Assembly (NCBI GenBank): GCA_963807385.1
Contig: CAWEBQ010000003.1
Location: 372,001-436,000 of the forward strand
From: JBDTSW01 sp963807385
Lineage (GTDB): Bacteria > Actinomycetota > Thermoleophilia > Solirubrobacterales > 70-9
Reading direction: 5' to 3'
Length of the DNA stretch: 64,000 bases
Every line of letters starts with the position of its first letter. Positions within the stretch are counted from its first letter, which is position 1. The translations under genes and the position numbers were made by a program. The notes beneath the pieces are model-generated. The model did no database searches. It was not told where the DNA came from and saw only the letters and a list, made by a program, of their open reading frames with translations. Shown one piece after another: positions 50,412 through 59,086 of the stretch.

Positions 50412-53400
50412 CCGCGCAGCTCCACGTCCTCGCAGTTCTTCACCCTGTCTCCCCGCCGCAGGATGGCCGTGTCGTGGCCGGGGCCGCAGTTGACCTTGTC
50501 GCGGCCGCGGCTCAGGTCCTTCACCCGGTCGTCGCCGGGCCCACCGAGGATCCGATCGTCGCCCTGGTTTCCGTTGAGGCGGTCGTCGTCGACCCCGCCG
50601 CGAAGCCGGTCCTTGGCCTTGCCGCCGAACAGACGATCCCGGCCGGCCTCGCCCGCGATCTCGTCGCGGCCCGGCCCACCCCTCGCGCAGTCGTCGCCGG
50701 CGCCGGCGTTGATCTCGTCCCCGCCGCCGAACCCGCGAATGAGATCCGAGCCCGGAGTGCCGTTGAGGACCTCGCCGACATCGGTGCCGAGGATCTCGGC
50801 CTCGCAGTTGGCCGGCGGATCGGGATCGAGCGGCGGGATCGTGACGGAGCGCAGGATCCCCCAGTTGCCCGCCTCGTCGCGGTAGAGAACCGCCGCGTGG
50901 GTGGCAGCACCGACGGCCGCCGGGCCGAAGCTCCGCTCGACCGCGTCCCCCGGCCCGTCCGAGGTCTCTTCCTCTCCCAGCACCTCGCCGTCCTGCGGGT
51001 CGTCGATCGGCTCGGCCGATGCGATCACGCGGAAGCGATCGGCGCTTCCGCAGAGCCAGTCGTCACCCGGGGCCGCCCAGGAGAGAGTGACCTCGCCGGT
51101 CTCCTGGTCGCGCTGCGCCCCCAGGCCCTCGGGCGAGCCCGGTGGGCGGGCGTCGTGGCCGTAGTTGGCGGTGGAGTGCTCGTCGTGGTGGAAGGTCCAC
51201 CACTCCTCGTTCGAGCCTCCGCACGCGTCCTGACCGGTGTCCCAGAGGAAGCTCCAACCCTCCCTGGTCAGGGTCGTGACGTCGAGGTCGCCGTCGCCGT
51301 CGGCATCCCCCACGGCCGGGGTCGCCTGCACCCAACCGCCCGTGAACTTGGGCCAGCCCTGCGCCTCCGTACCGTCGGGCCCATAGGCGTGAAGCTGGTA
51401 CATGCCTGTGCCGACGAGCACCTGCCGCGCCGGACCGCCCTCGGCCACCTGCGCCACGGCAGCCTGCGAGAGGAGCTGGAAGTCATCGGTCGCCCTCGGG
51501 TAGCCCGGCACGGCCTGCCCCGTGGCCGGGTCCCAGGCCTGCTCAACATGGCTGAACGGAAGGTTCTGGTTGGGTACCAGGAGGTTGACCGCGCCGTTCA
51601 AGGTCAGCCCGCCCTTCAGCACCAGCGGCGTTCCGGTGCCAGACAGATCGCCCACCGAGGTAAAGTCGGCGAGGTTCAGGATCGGCCCCTGATCCAAAGT
51701 GTCCGCTGCCGCGTTTGCGTAGCTGGTCACAGTCGAGCCGTCACCCGCCACCAGGCGTGAGCCGCCCAGGCCCGAGAGCGACGTGGCCGCCGAGACCGAG
51801 ACCTCGTCGTCCCCGTCGCCGTCGGAGTCGAGCACGGCGGAATCGTGGCCCGGGAGCACCAGCGGCAGGAGGTCGCCCGCCGCAACCCCGACGCCGACCG
51901 GCCAGCCGTCGACCGGGCTGCCGTCGCCGTGGAGCGCGTAGACGGGATTGGACCCCGTCGAGGAGGACAGGATCGCGTTGAAGACATCGAAGATCGCGGT
52001 CGGGAACTCCGGCTCGCCCGGCACCACCTCGTTCGTGGAGACGACCACCTCCGGCGGCCCCTCGCCGTCGAGCTGGGCGATCGCCGGCGTTGTGATGATC
52101 TCGGCGCCGTCGGCTCCAGCCGACTCCAGCTTCGCCGGAAAACCGGGGAGGTCCTCGCCCTGGCCGTCGAACGCGTAGACGTGCTGGTCCATCGAGCCGG
52201 CCACGATGTCGAGCGCCCCGTCGTCGTCGAGGTCGGCCAGGGCCGCTGAAGCGAAGAAGCCCCGCTTGAGGTGGTTGGACGAGGTGAGCGCGCGGTCGGC
52301 CGCGTCGAAGCAGGGGTGCGGGGCGCCGCCAAGGCACGGGTCCGACAGCGCGTGGTCGACATCCGCGGGGAAGCCCTCGACGGGGCTTCCGTCCAGCTCC
52401 CAGGCGTAGACGTGCTCACCGGCCGTCGCGACGATCTCGGCCGCGTCGTCGCCGTCGATGTCGCCGACAACGGGCACGCGCAGCGACTCGCGCGGGGGAT
52501 CGAGCGCCGGATCGAGCCGGTCGGGCTTGACGAGCGCGAATGGGCCGGTGCGGACTGGCTGGCCGTCGTTGAAGGAAGCGACCGCTGAACCGTCGGCGTT
52601 GAGTGCGTGGAGCTCGCCGCTGGAGGTCGCCTGCAGCACGTCGAGCTCGTTGTCGCCGTCGATGTCGTAAAGGCGGGGCGAGACCTCGCCGCCGGAGCCG
52701 GTCCGGTGCTCCGCGGCATCGGAGCCAGTGCCGGTCGGGCGTGGCCACCCGTCGAGGTTGCCGTCGTCGCGGTAGGCGTGAAGCGTCTTGCGGTAGCGGC
52801 CGATGTTCTGCGGGTCGCCGTCCTCGTGGGCGGTCAGGCGGATCTGGAAGGCGTGGCGCTCGGGATCGGGTTCCGGGTAGGGGTTCTCGGGCCAGGGCTC
52901 GGCAAGGGTCCCCGCTGGGCGCCCGGCATCGTGGGCGACGCTGCCGTCGCAGGTGTCGGCGAGCTGCTTGAGGAGCGGGAGCGGGATGTGGCCGAGCAGG
53001 CCGTCGGCCTCGCCGGTTCCCTGGATCGGCGCGCCGGGAATCGGCGCGAAGGCCGAGTCGGGCGAGTCCTGGCCGCAGGCCCACTCGACCTCCCAGGCGC
53101 CCACTCCACCTGGGCTGTCGCTGTGAGGGGCCGCGACGTAGCCGCGCACCGGCAGGCCCGCGGGTCCGAGGCGATCGACGTTGACCGGCGCAAACCAGTC
53201 GGGTGAGTCGACCTGCGCCTCGGGCGGGACGCGCTCCGCGTCGATCCGCGCCATCGCGCCCGCCAGGTTGGCCCGCCCGTAACCGAAGTGCGAGTCCCAC
53301 CCGGCATTGGCCTTGTCGGGGAGGCCGATAGTGCCGGTGTTCGCGGGGAGCACATCCTCGGCGGTCATCGTCAGCAACTGGCGGATCTCGTTGCCGGTCA

Positions 53401-54874
53401 GGGGGTGGGCGTCCCCGAACACCTCCCGGCCGTACGAGGCCAGGAGCCCCGCCGCGCCGGAGGCCTGGCCGGTGCTTTGGGATCCTGTCGTCGCCTCGAA
53501 CACGATGTCGTTCTTGCCGCCGTACTGGGTGAGGTTGGAGTTGCGGAAGAACGAGGTGGTGATCGGCTGGCCGATGATGCCTGGCACGATCCCAAGCTCG
53601 TCGCCGAGGATGCCGAGCAGCTCTTCGCACCCGTCCTGGAAGCCCGGGATGTTCCCGACCCCGGGGATATCGCCGATGCCGGGCAGGCCGCCTGGACCGG
53701 CGCAGGTGTCGTTCGGCGCGGTGTCGGGAAACGCTCCGGCGACGTAGATCGCCTCGTTGTAGTTGGTGGGGTAGTTGTGGTTGGCGCTGTTGATGTCGGA
53801 TGAGACGAGGGTGAGCGCGACGCCCTTCGAGTCCGCATAGGAGAACGCGCTTCGTGCGAACTGGGTGTTGGTGAGGCCGCCCACCGCGCCCTCGACCACG
53901 CTGGCCCCGTTGTCGGCCGCGTAGGCGACCCCCATCGCGAAGAAGTCGGTTGGTACGACGAAGGTGTCCCACACCCGCAGTGGCATGAACTGGCACTCGG
54001 GGCACATGCCCACACCGCTCTGGCCGTTGTCGGTCTCCGCCACGGCCTCCCGGGCGCGGCCGGTGCCGTGGCCGTTGGCATTGCAGCAACTCGAGGCGTC
54101 GAAGGGGTCGTTGTCGTCGTCGAAGAAGTCCCAGCCGGCGATGTCGTCGACATACCCGTTCGAGTCGGAGTCGATCGTGTTGGAGAACACCGCGATCAGA
54201 TCCGACCCGTCGAGCAGGTGATCGGCCTCCTGGTCCCCCGCGTCGTCGGCCACCCGCGGATCGTCGGCGAAGTCCGAGACGGAGAAGGCGCCGTCGCCGT
54301 TGCAATCGTCGCTCGCGCAGTCCGAGCCACCGGCCTGCTGGGGCACGGGCAGCTCGGCCGGGTTCAGCCGGACCTTGTCGACGAGCTCGCGCTCCTGCCA
54401 GCGGATGCCGGTGTCCAGGATCGCCACGGCCACGTTTGGGTCCCCTCGCGAGTACTTCCAGGCGGTGTCCGCCCGCACGCCGGAGATCTGCAGGCACTCG
54501 GCGGCCGCCCCGAGGCCGGAGTCGTCGTAGGCGTCGGCGTTGGCCTCGCGTCCCTGGGCGTCGAGCTGGGCGCAGTCCAGGTACCGGGTTCCCGCCGCAA
54601 CGTGGCCGGCGCGCGTCGGCAGCAGCGGCGGGACCACGTTCGCCGACTCCGGGCTGAACCCGAGCGCCCGGAACTCCTCCTCGAAGTAGGTCGCGCAGTC
54701 GCCGAGGCCGGTATCCGGGTCGTCGGACTCGCAGCGGTCGAAGTCCGGGTCGTTCGGCGTGTTGAGGCGCGGGCTCTCGTGGGGGTCCGACCCCGGAAAC
54801 GCGGCGAGTGCGAAGGGTGGGGTCAGCCCGAGCGCAAGCGCGCACGCGGCGACGATCTTCCAGGGCGCTCCCAT
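50408..54874 (-). CDS. large secreted S8 subtilase with FG-GAP and RTX repeats
   Basis: A 1488-residue exported protein. Signal peptide 1-24 (ends FALA). The peptidase domain has D154 in AILDTGI, H269 in NGHGTG and a serine site in TTGSQSTGQASGAAGLL; S465 aligns with the catalytic Ser although GTSMAAP is altered to TGSQSTG. From about 720 to 1250 there are FG-GAP/VCBS-like repeats (DIDGDNELDV, DIDGDDAAEIV, DLDDDGALDIV, DSDGDGDDEV, DADGDGDLDV), i.e. a beta-propeller with Ca2+ loops. An Fn3-like segment follows and then RTX repeats (about 1390-1450) and a CEDVELRG end. Probable role: degradation or binding of extracellular polymers. The altered GTS motif leaves activity open. Confidence 0.9.
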   Translation of the reverse strand: MGAPWKIVAACALALGLTPPFALAAFPGSDPHESPRLNTPNDPDFDRCESDDPDTGLGDCATYFEEEFRALGFSPESANVVPPLLPTRAGHVAAGTRYLDCAQLDAQGREANADAYDDSGLGAAAECLQISGVRADTAWKYSRGDPNVAVAILDTGIRWQERELVDKVRLNPAELPVPQQAGGSDCASDDCNGDGAFSVSDFADDPRVADDAGDQEADHLLDGSDLIAVFSNTIDSDSNGYVDDIAGWDFFDDDNDPFDASSCCNANGHGTGRAREAVAETDNGQSGVGMCPECQFMPLRVWDTFVVPTDFFAMGVAYAADNGASVVEGAVGGLTNTQFARSAFSYADSKGVALTLVSSDINSANHNYPTNYNEAIYVAGAFPDTAPNDTCAGPGGLPGIGDIPGVGNIPGFQDGCEELLGILGDELGIVPGIIGQPITTSFFRNSNLTQYGGKNDIVFEATTGSQSTGQASGAAGLLASYGREVFGDAHPLTGNEIRQLLTMTAEDVLPANTGTIGLPDKANAGWDSHFGYGRANLAGAMARIDAERVPPEAQVDSPDWFAPVNVDRLGPAGLPVRGYVAAPHSDSPGGVGAWEVEWACGQDSPDSAFAPIPGAPIQGTGEADGLLGHIPLPLLKQLADTCDGSVAHDAGRPAGTLAEPWPENPYPEPDPERHAFQIRLTAHEDGDPQNIGRYRKTLHAYRDDGNLDGWPRPTGTGSDAAEHRTGSGGEVSPRLYDIDGDNELDVLQATSSGELHALNADGSAVASFNDGQPVRTGPFALVKPDRLDPALDPPRESLRVPVVGDIDGDDAAEIVATAGEHVYAWELDGSPVEGFPADVDHALSDPCLGGAPHPCFDAADRALTSSNHLKRGFFASAALADLDDDGALDIVAGSMDQHVYAFDGQGEDLPGFPAKLESAGADGAEIITTPAIAQLDGEGPPEVVVSTNEVVPGEPEFPTAIFDVFNAILSSSTGSNPVYALHGDGSPVDGWPVGVGVAAGDLLPLVLPGHDSAVLDSDGDGDDEVSVSAATSLSGLGGSRLVAGDGSTVTSYANAAADTLDQGPILNLADFTSVGDLSGTGTPLVLKGGLTLNGAVNLLVPNQNLPFSHVEQAWDPATGQAVPGYPRATDDFQLLSQAAVAQVAEGGPARQVLVGTGMYQLHAYGPDGTEAQGWPKFTGGWVQATPAVGDADGDGDLDVTTLTREGWSFLWDTGQDACGGSNEEWWTFHHDEHSTANYGHDARPPGSPEGLGAQRDQETGEVTLSWAAPGDDWLCGSADRFRVIASAEPIDDPQDGEVLGEEETSDGPGDAVERSFGPAAVGAATHAAVLYRDEAGNWGILRSVTIPPLDPDPPANCEAEILGTDVGEVLNGTPGSDLIRGFGGGDEINAGAGDDCARGGPGRDEIAGEAGRDRLFGGKAKDRLRGGVDDDRLNGNQGDDRILGGPGDDRVKDLSRGRDKVNCGPGHDTAILRRGDRVKNCEDVELRG

Positions 54875-54941
54875 GCCGCTCCGCAGGCTAGTGCGGAGCC
54901 GCCGCCGGTGCGCCGCTCACCTGCGCTAGGGTCAGTGGCCG

Positions 54942-55400
54942 ATGTCGCAGGCCACCCTCCACACCAACGCAGGGGAGATCTCCGTCGAGTTCTTCGATGA
55001 TGAAGCGCCGAAGACCGTGGAGAACTTCCGCAAGCTGGCGGACGACGGCTTCTACGACGGGCTCACCTTCCACCGCGTCATCCGCGACTTCATGATCCAG
55101 GGCGGATGCCCGCAGGGCACGGGAACGGGCGGCCCGGGTTACACGTTCGAGGACGAGTTCAACGTCAACAAGGTAGTCCGCGGCGCCCTGGCGATGGCCA
55201 ACTCCGGCCCGAACACCAACGGCTCGCAGTTCTTCATCGTCACCACGGACGCCGCACCCTGGCTGGACGGCAAGCACACGGTGTTCGGCCGTGTGAGCGA
55301 CGGCATGGATGCCGTCGACTCGATCGAGGCCACCGCAACCGGGCCCGGCGATGCGCCGGTCGAGCCCCAGGTGATCGAGCGCATCGAGCTCGCCGCCTGA
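54942..55400 (+). CDS. ppiB: cyclophilin-type peptidyl-prolyl cis-trans isomerase
   Basis: A 152-residue cyclophilin without signal peptide: ATLHTNAGEISVEFFDDEAPKTVENFRKLADDGFYDGLTFHRVIRDFMIQGGCPQGTGTGGPGYTFEDEF, ALAMANSGPNTNGSQFFIV and LDGKHTVFGRV. The active-site residues are present (R in FHRVI, F and Q in FMIQGG, Q-F-F in SQFFI, L and H in LDGKHTVFG). It catalyses proline isomerisation in the cytoplasm. ATG 54942 is 9 nt after TAGGGT (54927-54932), leaderless. Confidence 0.95.
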   Translation: MSQATLHTNAGEISVEFFDDEAPKTVENFRKLADDGFYDGLTFHRVIRDFMIQGGCPQGTGTGGPGYTFEDEFNVNKVVRGALAMANSGPNTNGSQFFIVTTDAAPWLDGKHTVFGRVSDGMDAVDSIEATATGPGDAPVEPQVIERIELAA

Positions 55401-55488
55401 CCCGCCCGAGCGAAGCCCCCAGCCGCCACCGCGCCCGCCGACCCTCGGGACCTAAGTTCCTGCCTCACGCGGCCGATACAAGGGGGTG

Positions 55489-56610
55489 ATGTCGGACACC
55501 GTGCAGAACGGACGAGCCCCCATGGGCGCGAGCGATGAACAGCGTTACCGCGAGCTTGTCGAGTGGCTGCCGGCAGCCATCTACGAGGCCGAGTTCGGGC
55601 CCGAGGGCGAGTGGTTCTACGTGAGCTCGCAGGTGCAATCCCTGCTCGGCTACACGGCCGAGGAGATCGTCTCCGATCGCGGCCTCTTCTACCGCCGACT
55701 GCACCCGGACGACCAGGAGGAGGTGATGGATCTCGAGCGCACGGAGGCCGAGATGGCTCGGCGTGACGAGCTCACCGTCGTCTCCGAGTACCGGATGCTC
55801 CATCGTGATGGCCGGGTGGTCTGGGTGCGCGACGAGGCGCGCATGGTCAAGCCGGCCGACGGCGAACCGGCCTACTGGCGGGGGATTCTCGTGGACATCA
55901 CCGAGACCCGGACCGCCCAGCAGGCGCTGGCCGAGTCGCATGATCGCTATCGCCAGCTGGTGACCAGCCTGCCCGTCTGCGCCTACGAGGCCGATCCCTC
56001 CTCCGCCCAGCGCCGCCAGTTCGTCTCACCCCAGGTCCGGGAGTTACTCGGCTACACGCCCGAGGAGTGGGATGCCGACGCCGACCTCTGGCAGGCGACG
56101 CTGCACCCGAACGACCGCTCGCGCGTGCTGCGCGACGAGGAGCGCCACGTGGGGATGGCGGTCGGCACACCGTGGGTGAGCGAGTACAGGCTGCTTTCCC
56201 GCTCGGGCGCGGTTATCTGGGTCCGCGATCGCGCCGTCGTCGCGGAGGGGCCCGACGGCAGGCGTGTCATCGACGGCATCCTCACCGACATCACGGCCGT
56301 CCAGTCGATCGCGGACGGTTCGCGGACGGTTCGCGACGTGCTGCGCGTCGCGTGCTCGGTCTGCGACGCGATCCACGCGGCCGAGCACGCGAGTCCATGC
56401 GTGGAGTGCGGCAGCGGCGACGTCGAGGCCGTCTCCCTGAATGGCGTTCTCGAGGACCTCGCCGCCTCACGCCGCCGGGTCGAGACGCTGCTCGACGGGG
56501 TGCACCAACACCTTGAGGAGGTGTCCGGCACATCCGGGCACCTGCCACAGAGCACTCGCCCCGCCACGGGCGAACGAAGCATCTGGACGCGGCCCGGCCC
56601 CACCGGATAG
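55489..56610 (+). CDS. tandem PAS-domain protein with Cys-rich tail, no output domain
   Basis: A 373-residue protein. PAS1 (about 20-140): RYRELVEWLPAAIYEAEFGPEGEWFYVSSQVQSLLGYTAEEIV...SEYRMLHRDGRVVWVRDEARMV. PAS2 (about 150-265): YRQLVTSLPVCAYEADPSSAQRRQFVSPQVRELLGYTPEEW...SEYRLLSRSGAVIWVRDRAVV; both are PAS_3/PAC type. The tail has CSVCDAIHAAEHASPCVECGSGDVE (four cysteines and two histidines, zinc-knuckle-like). No kinase, GGDEF or HTH follows, so it should signal by interaction. TACAAG about 6 nt before ATG 55489 favours that start over GTG 55486. Confidence 0.87.
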   Translation: MSDTVQNGRAPMGASDEQRYRELVEWLPAAIYEAEFGPEGEWFYVSSQVQSLLGYTAEEIVSDRGLFYRRLHPDDQEEVMDLERTEAEMARRDELTVVSEYRMLHRDGRVVWVRDEARMVKPADGEPAYWRGILVDITETRTAQQALAESHDRYRQLVTSLPVCAYEADPSSAQRRQFVSPQVRELLGYTPEEWDADADLWQATLHPNDRSRVLRDEERHVGMAVGTPWVSEYRLLSRSGAVIWVRDRAVVAEGPDGRRVIDGILTDITAVQSIADGSRTVRDVLRVACSVCDAIHAAEHASPCVECGSGDVEAVSLNGVLEDLAASRRRVETLLDGVHQHLEEVSGTSGHLPQSTRPATGERSIWTRPGPTG

Positions 56611-56641
56611 GCGGGCGCCACCGCGCGTTTAGGGGGCGGGC

Positions 56642-57553
56642 TTAGATCCCGTAACTCACGCCCGTCAGCTCCTCCGAGACCTCCCAGAGGCGCTTGCCCA
56701 GCTCCGGGTCGTTGGCGCGCGAGGTGGCACGGACCCGCTTCGGCCTCCCACGTGCCTCCATGATCCCGTCGGGCCCGTAGAACTCGCCGCCCTCGACGCC
56801 CGGGGACGTGGCGGCATGGAGCTGGGGCAGGGCGCCCGCCTCGGCGCTCTGGGCGAGCACGGCGTTCCCCACCTTCAGCACTTGTTTCATCAGCCCGGTG
56901 GGCCCGGTGCTCTGCAGGTTGGTCGCCGAGTAGCCGGGGTGGGCAAGCACGCTCTTCAACGGCGATCCGGCGGCGCGCAGGCGGCGGTCGAACTCGATCC
57001 CGAAGGCGGCGTTCGCGAGCTTCGAGCGCTGGTAGGCGGCACGCGGCTCGTAGCCCTCGGCCCATTGGAGGTCGTCGAAGTCGATCCGGCCCGGCCTGTG
57101 CTCGATGCTGGTGACGGTCACGACCCTCGGGTCGGGGCCGCCCATGTGCCCGAGCAGGAGCCCGGTGAGCGCAAAGTGGCCGAGGTGATTCGTGCCGAAT
57201 TGAAGCTCGAAACCGTCCGCGGTCTCGGATCGCGGCGGCATCATGACGCCCGCGTTGTTGACCAGTGCGTCCAGGGGCGCGTGGTCCGCGCCGACGCGCG
57301 CCGCGAGCTCCCGCACCGATGCCAGGTCGGCCAGATCGAGCACCCCAAGCTCGAGTGCCCCCTCGCCGGCGTGCGCTTGGATCTCCGCCGCTGCGTCGGC
57401 AGCCTTCGCCTCCGTCCGGGCGGTGACGATCACGGTTGCGCCCGCCCGGGCCAGCTCCCGCGCGGTGATCAGGCCGAGCCCGCTGTTCGCGCCCGTGACG
57501 AGCGCGGTCCGGCCCGACTGGTCCGGGACCTGATCGGTTGCGCGGCGGCTCAG
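56642..57553 (-). CDS. SDR-family oxidoreductase (retinol-dehydrogenase-like), probable CTG start
   Basis: The main body has LVNNAGVMMPP, the serine in TVTSIEHRPG and YQRSK (Y-x3-K). The usual first start (GTG 57433) would delete the cofactor motif, which lies upstream in the same frame: RTALVTGANSGLGLITARELARAGATVIVTAR. No ATG, GTG or TTG is available between this motif and the desaturase stop (57558-57560), but CTG 57551-57553 follows directly, giving 303 residues. This suggests an unusual CTG start coupled to the upstream stop. The protein is of the light-dependent-protochlorophyllide/retinol type; substrate unknown. Confidence 0.82.
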   Translation of the reverse strand: MSRRATDQVPDQSGRTALVTGANSGLGLITARELARAGATVIVTARTEAKAADAAAEIQAHAGEGALELGVLDLADLASVRELAARVGADHAPLDALVNNAGVMMPPRSETADGFELQFGTNHLGHFALTGLLLGHMGGPDPRVVTVTSIEHRPGRIDFDDLQWAEGYEPRAAYQRSKLANAAFGIEFDRRLRAAGSPLKSVLAHPGYSATNLQSTGPTGLMKQVLKVGNAVLAQSAEAGALPQLHAATSPGVEGGEFYGPDGIMEARGRPKRVRATSRANDPELGKRLWEVSEELTGVSYGI

Positions 57554-57557
57554 GGTC

Positions 57558-58616
57558 TCAGGCCGACTCGGCGACCGGGACTGGCGAGGCGGAGAGCCGC
57601 GCGCGGCGCACCGCGCGGGCCTCGCGCCAGGTGAGCAGCCGGCCGGTGGACTCGTCGATGAGCTTCAGGCGGGTGGCCAGGATGCCGTCCCAGAAGGTCA
57701 GGATCGGCACTTCGTGGAAGATCTCGTTCTCGTCGTGCGCGCGCTGGAGGTTGTAGTTGGGGATCCGGGCGTTCAGGTGATGCACGTGGTGCAGGCCGAT
57801 GTTCCCGGTGAAGAACTGGAGGATCTTCGGGAGCCTCAGGTACGAGCTGCCACGCAGCGCCGCGTCGGCGTAGCTCCAGGACTCCGTGTTCTCCCAGTAG
57901 ACGTCCTCGAACTGGTGCTGGACGTAGAACAGCCAGACGCCCGCCATCCCGGCCATCACGAGCGTCGGCATCTGGATCAGCAGGAAGGCCTCCCAGCCGA
58001 CGACGAGGATGATCGCCGCGAACATGACCCCTACGCCCAGGTCCGTCAGCACCACGCTGCGCTTCTGCGCCCTGCCAGCCTGGCCGCCCCAGAACCTGGG
58101 CATCACCATCAGCGAGTAGATCGGGCCGATGCCGAACATCACCAGCGGGTGCCGGAACAGGTAGTAGCCGAGGCGGCCCTTCGCCGGCTTCGAGTAGTAC
58201 TCGTCGAGGGTCAGGGTCGGAACGTCGCCCTGCCCGCGACGGTCGAGGTCGCCCGCCGAGCCGTGGTGTGCCCAGTGGTCGGTCCGCCAGTTCTCGAACG
58301 GCTGCAGGACGAGCAGCCCGCAGAAGACCCCGAACCAGTTGTTCGCCCGCCTCGAGGGAAGGAACGAGCCGTGCGTGCAGTCGTGGAAGAGGATGAAGGT
58401 GCGCAGGAGGAACCCGGCTGCCGGGACCGTGAGGGCGAGGGCCAACCAGACCGAGGTCCCGAACACGAGGTAGGCGGTAACCGTCAGCGCCAGGTAGGGC
58501 ACGACCGAGGTCGCGATGTCCAGGAGGCTCCGGCCCCAGGTGGGGTTGGAATAGGGCTCCAGGTCGCGGGCCCAGGTCGGGCGCTCGCGGCGGGGGGTCT
58601 TTGCGGGGGCGCTCAT
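57558..58616 (-). CDS. membrane fatty acid desaturase
   Basis: A 352-residue di-iron membrane enzyme with three histidine boxes: HDCTHGS (78-84), HWAHH (114-118) and HHVHH (276-280). Hydrophobic segments lie at 38-55, 60-75, 95-105, about 160-178, and 200-230. The pattern is that of acyl-lipid desaturases of the DesA/omega-6 type with HDxxHxS..HxxHH..HxxHH. A TAGCAT box is about 12 nt before ATG 58616. The SDR gene follows within 4 bp and is likely co-transcribed, perhaps acting on the same lipid class. Confidence 0.92.
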   Translation of the reverse strand: MSAPAKTPRRERPTWARDLEPYSNPTWGRSLLDIATSVVPYLALTVTAYLVFGTSVWLALALTVPAAGFLLRTFILFHDCTHGSFLPSRRANNWFGVFCGLLVLQPFENWRTDHWAHHGSAGDLDRRGQGDVPTLTLDEYYSKPAKGRLGYYLFRHPLVMFGIGPIYSLMVMPRFWGGQAGRAQKRSVVLTDLGVGVMFAAIILVVGWEAFLLIQMPTLVMAGMAGVWLFYVQHQFEDVYWENTESWSYADAALRGSSYLRLPKILQFFTGNIGLHHVHHLNARIPNYNLQRAHDENEIFHEVPILTFWDGILATRLKLIDESTGRLLTWREARAVRRARLSASPVPVAESA

Positions 58617-58702
58617 GCGAAGATCCGGATGCTAGAGGGTTGGCTCGATCCCGTGTCGGCGAAGTTCGGGTTCCCTAATGAATCCGGGTGATCTACTGAT
58701 GC

Positions 58703-59050
58703 TCATCCGGCTAGCCCCGGGATGTGGTCCTCGACGTGGCGGGCGATCGTCCGGCGTACCCACTCCCGCTCGTCGGCGTCAGCCATCCGGAAGCGCCCGA
58801 GCAGGAGCTTCTGGTCCGCCAGCGGCAGGCCGGCGATCTCCCAACCGACCACCAAGCGCTCGAACAGCATCTCCTCACGGCGGCGGTAGGCGTCCTCCGC
58901 CGAGGTCGCGGCCTTCGGAGACTCCCGCAGGATCCTGCTGACGCTGGCCGGGCTGAGCGTCTCGCGAAGGGTGAGAACGTTCCCGGATTCGTCCGTGTAG
59001 GCGACCGTCGCCACCGGTTCGCGGGGGCGTCTCCTCCTGGGCTTGGCCAT
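58703..59050 (-). CDS. hypothetical protein
   Basis: A 115-residue basic and then helical protein: MAKPRRRRPREPVATVAYTDESGNVLTLRETLSPASVSRILRESPKAATSAEDAYRRREEMLFERLVVGWEIAGLPLADQKLLLGRFRMADADEREWVRRTIARHVEDHIPGLAG. ATG 59050 is preferred over TTG 59068 because the KPRRRRPR block looks like a natural N-terminus. It diverges from the exonuclease gene with 36 bp between starts, so the promoters overlap. Function unknown; the basic arm may bind nucleic acid. Confidence 0.7.
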   Translation of the reverse strand: MAKPRRRRPREPVATVAYTDESGNVLTLRETLSPASVSRILRESPKAATSAEDAYRRREEMLFERLVVGWEIAGLPLADQKLLLGRFRMADADEREWVRRTIARHVEDHIPGLAG

Positions 59051-59086
59051 GACTGATGAGTCTTGCAAGGGGTTACGGTGCCGGGC

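Noticed and set aside
52416..54845. Long open frame in the subtilase gene (same strand, other frame)
   Set aside because: The product is Arg/Pro-rich without domains, whereas the subtilase frame has a signal peptide and catalytic motifs.
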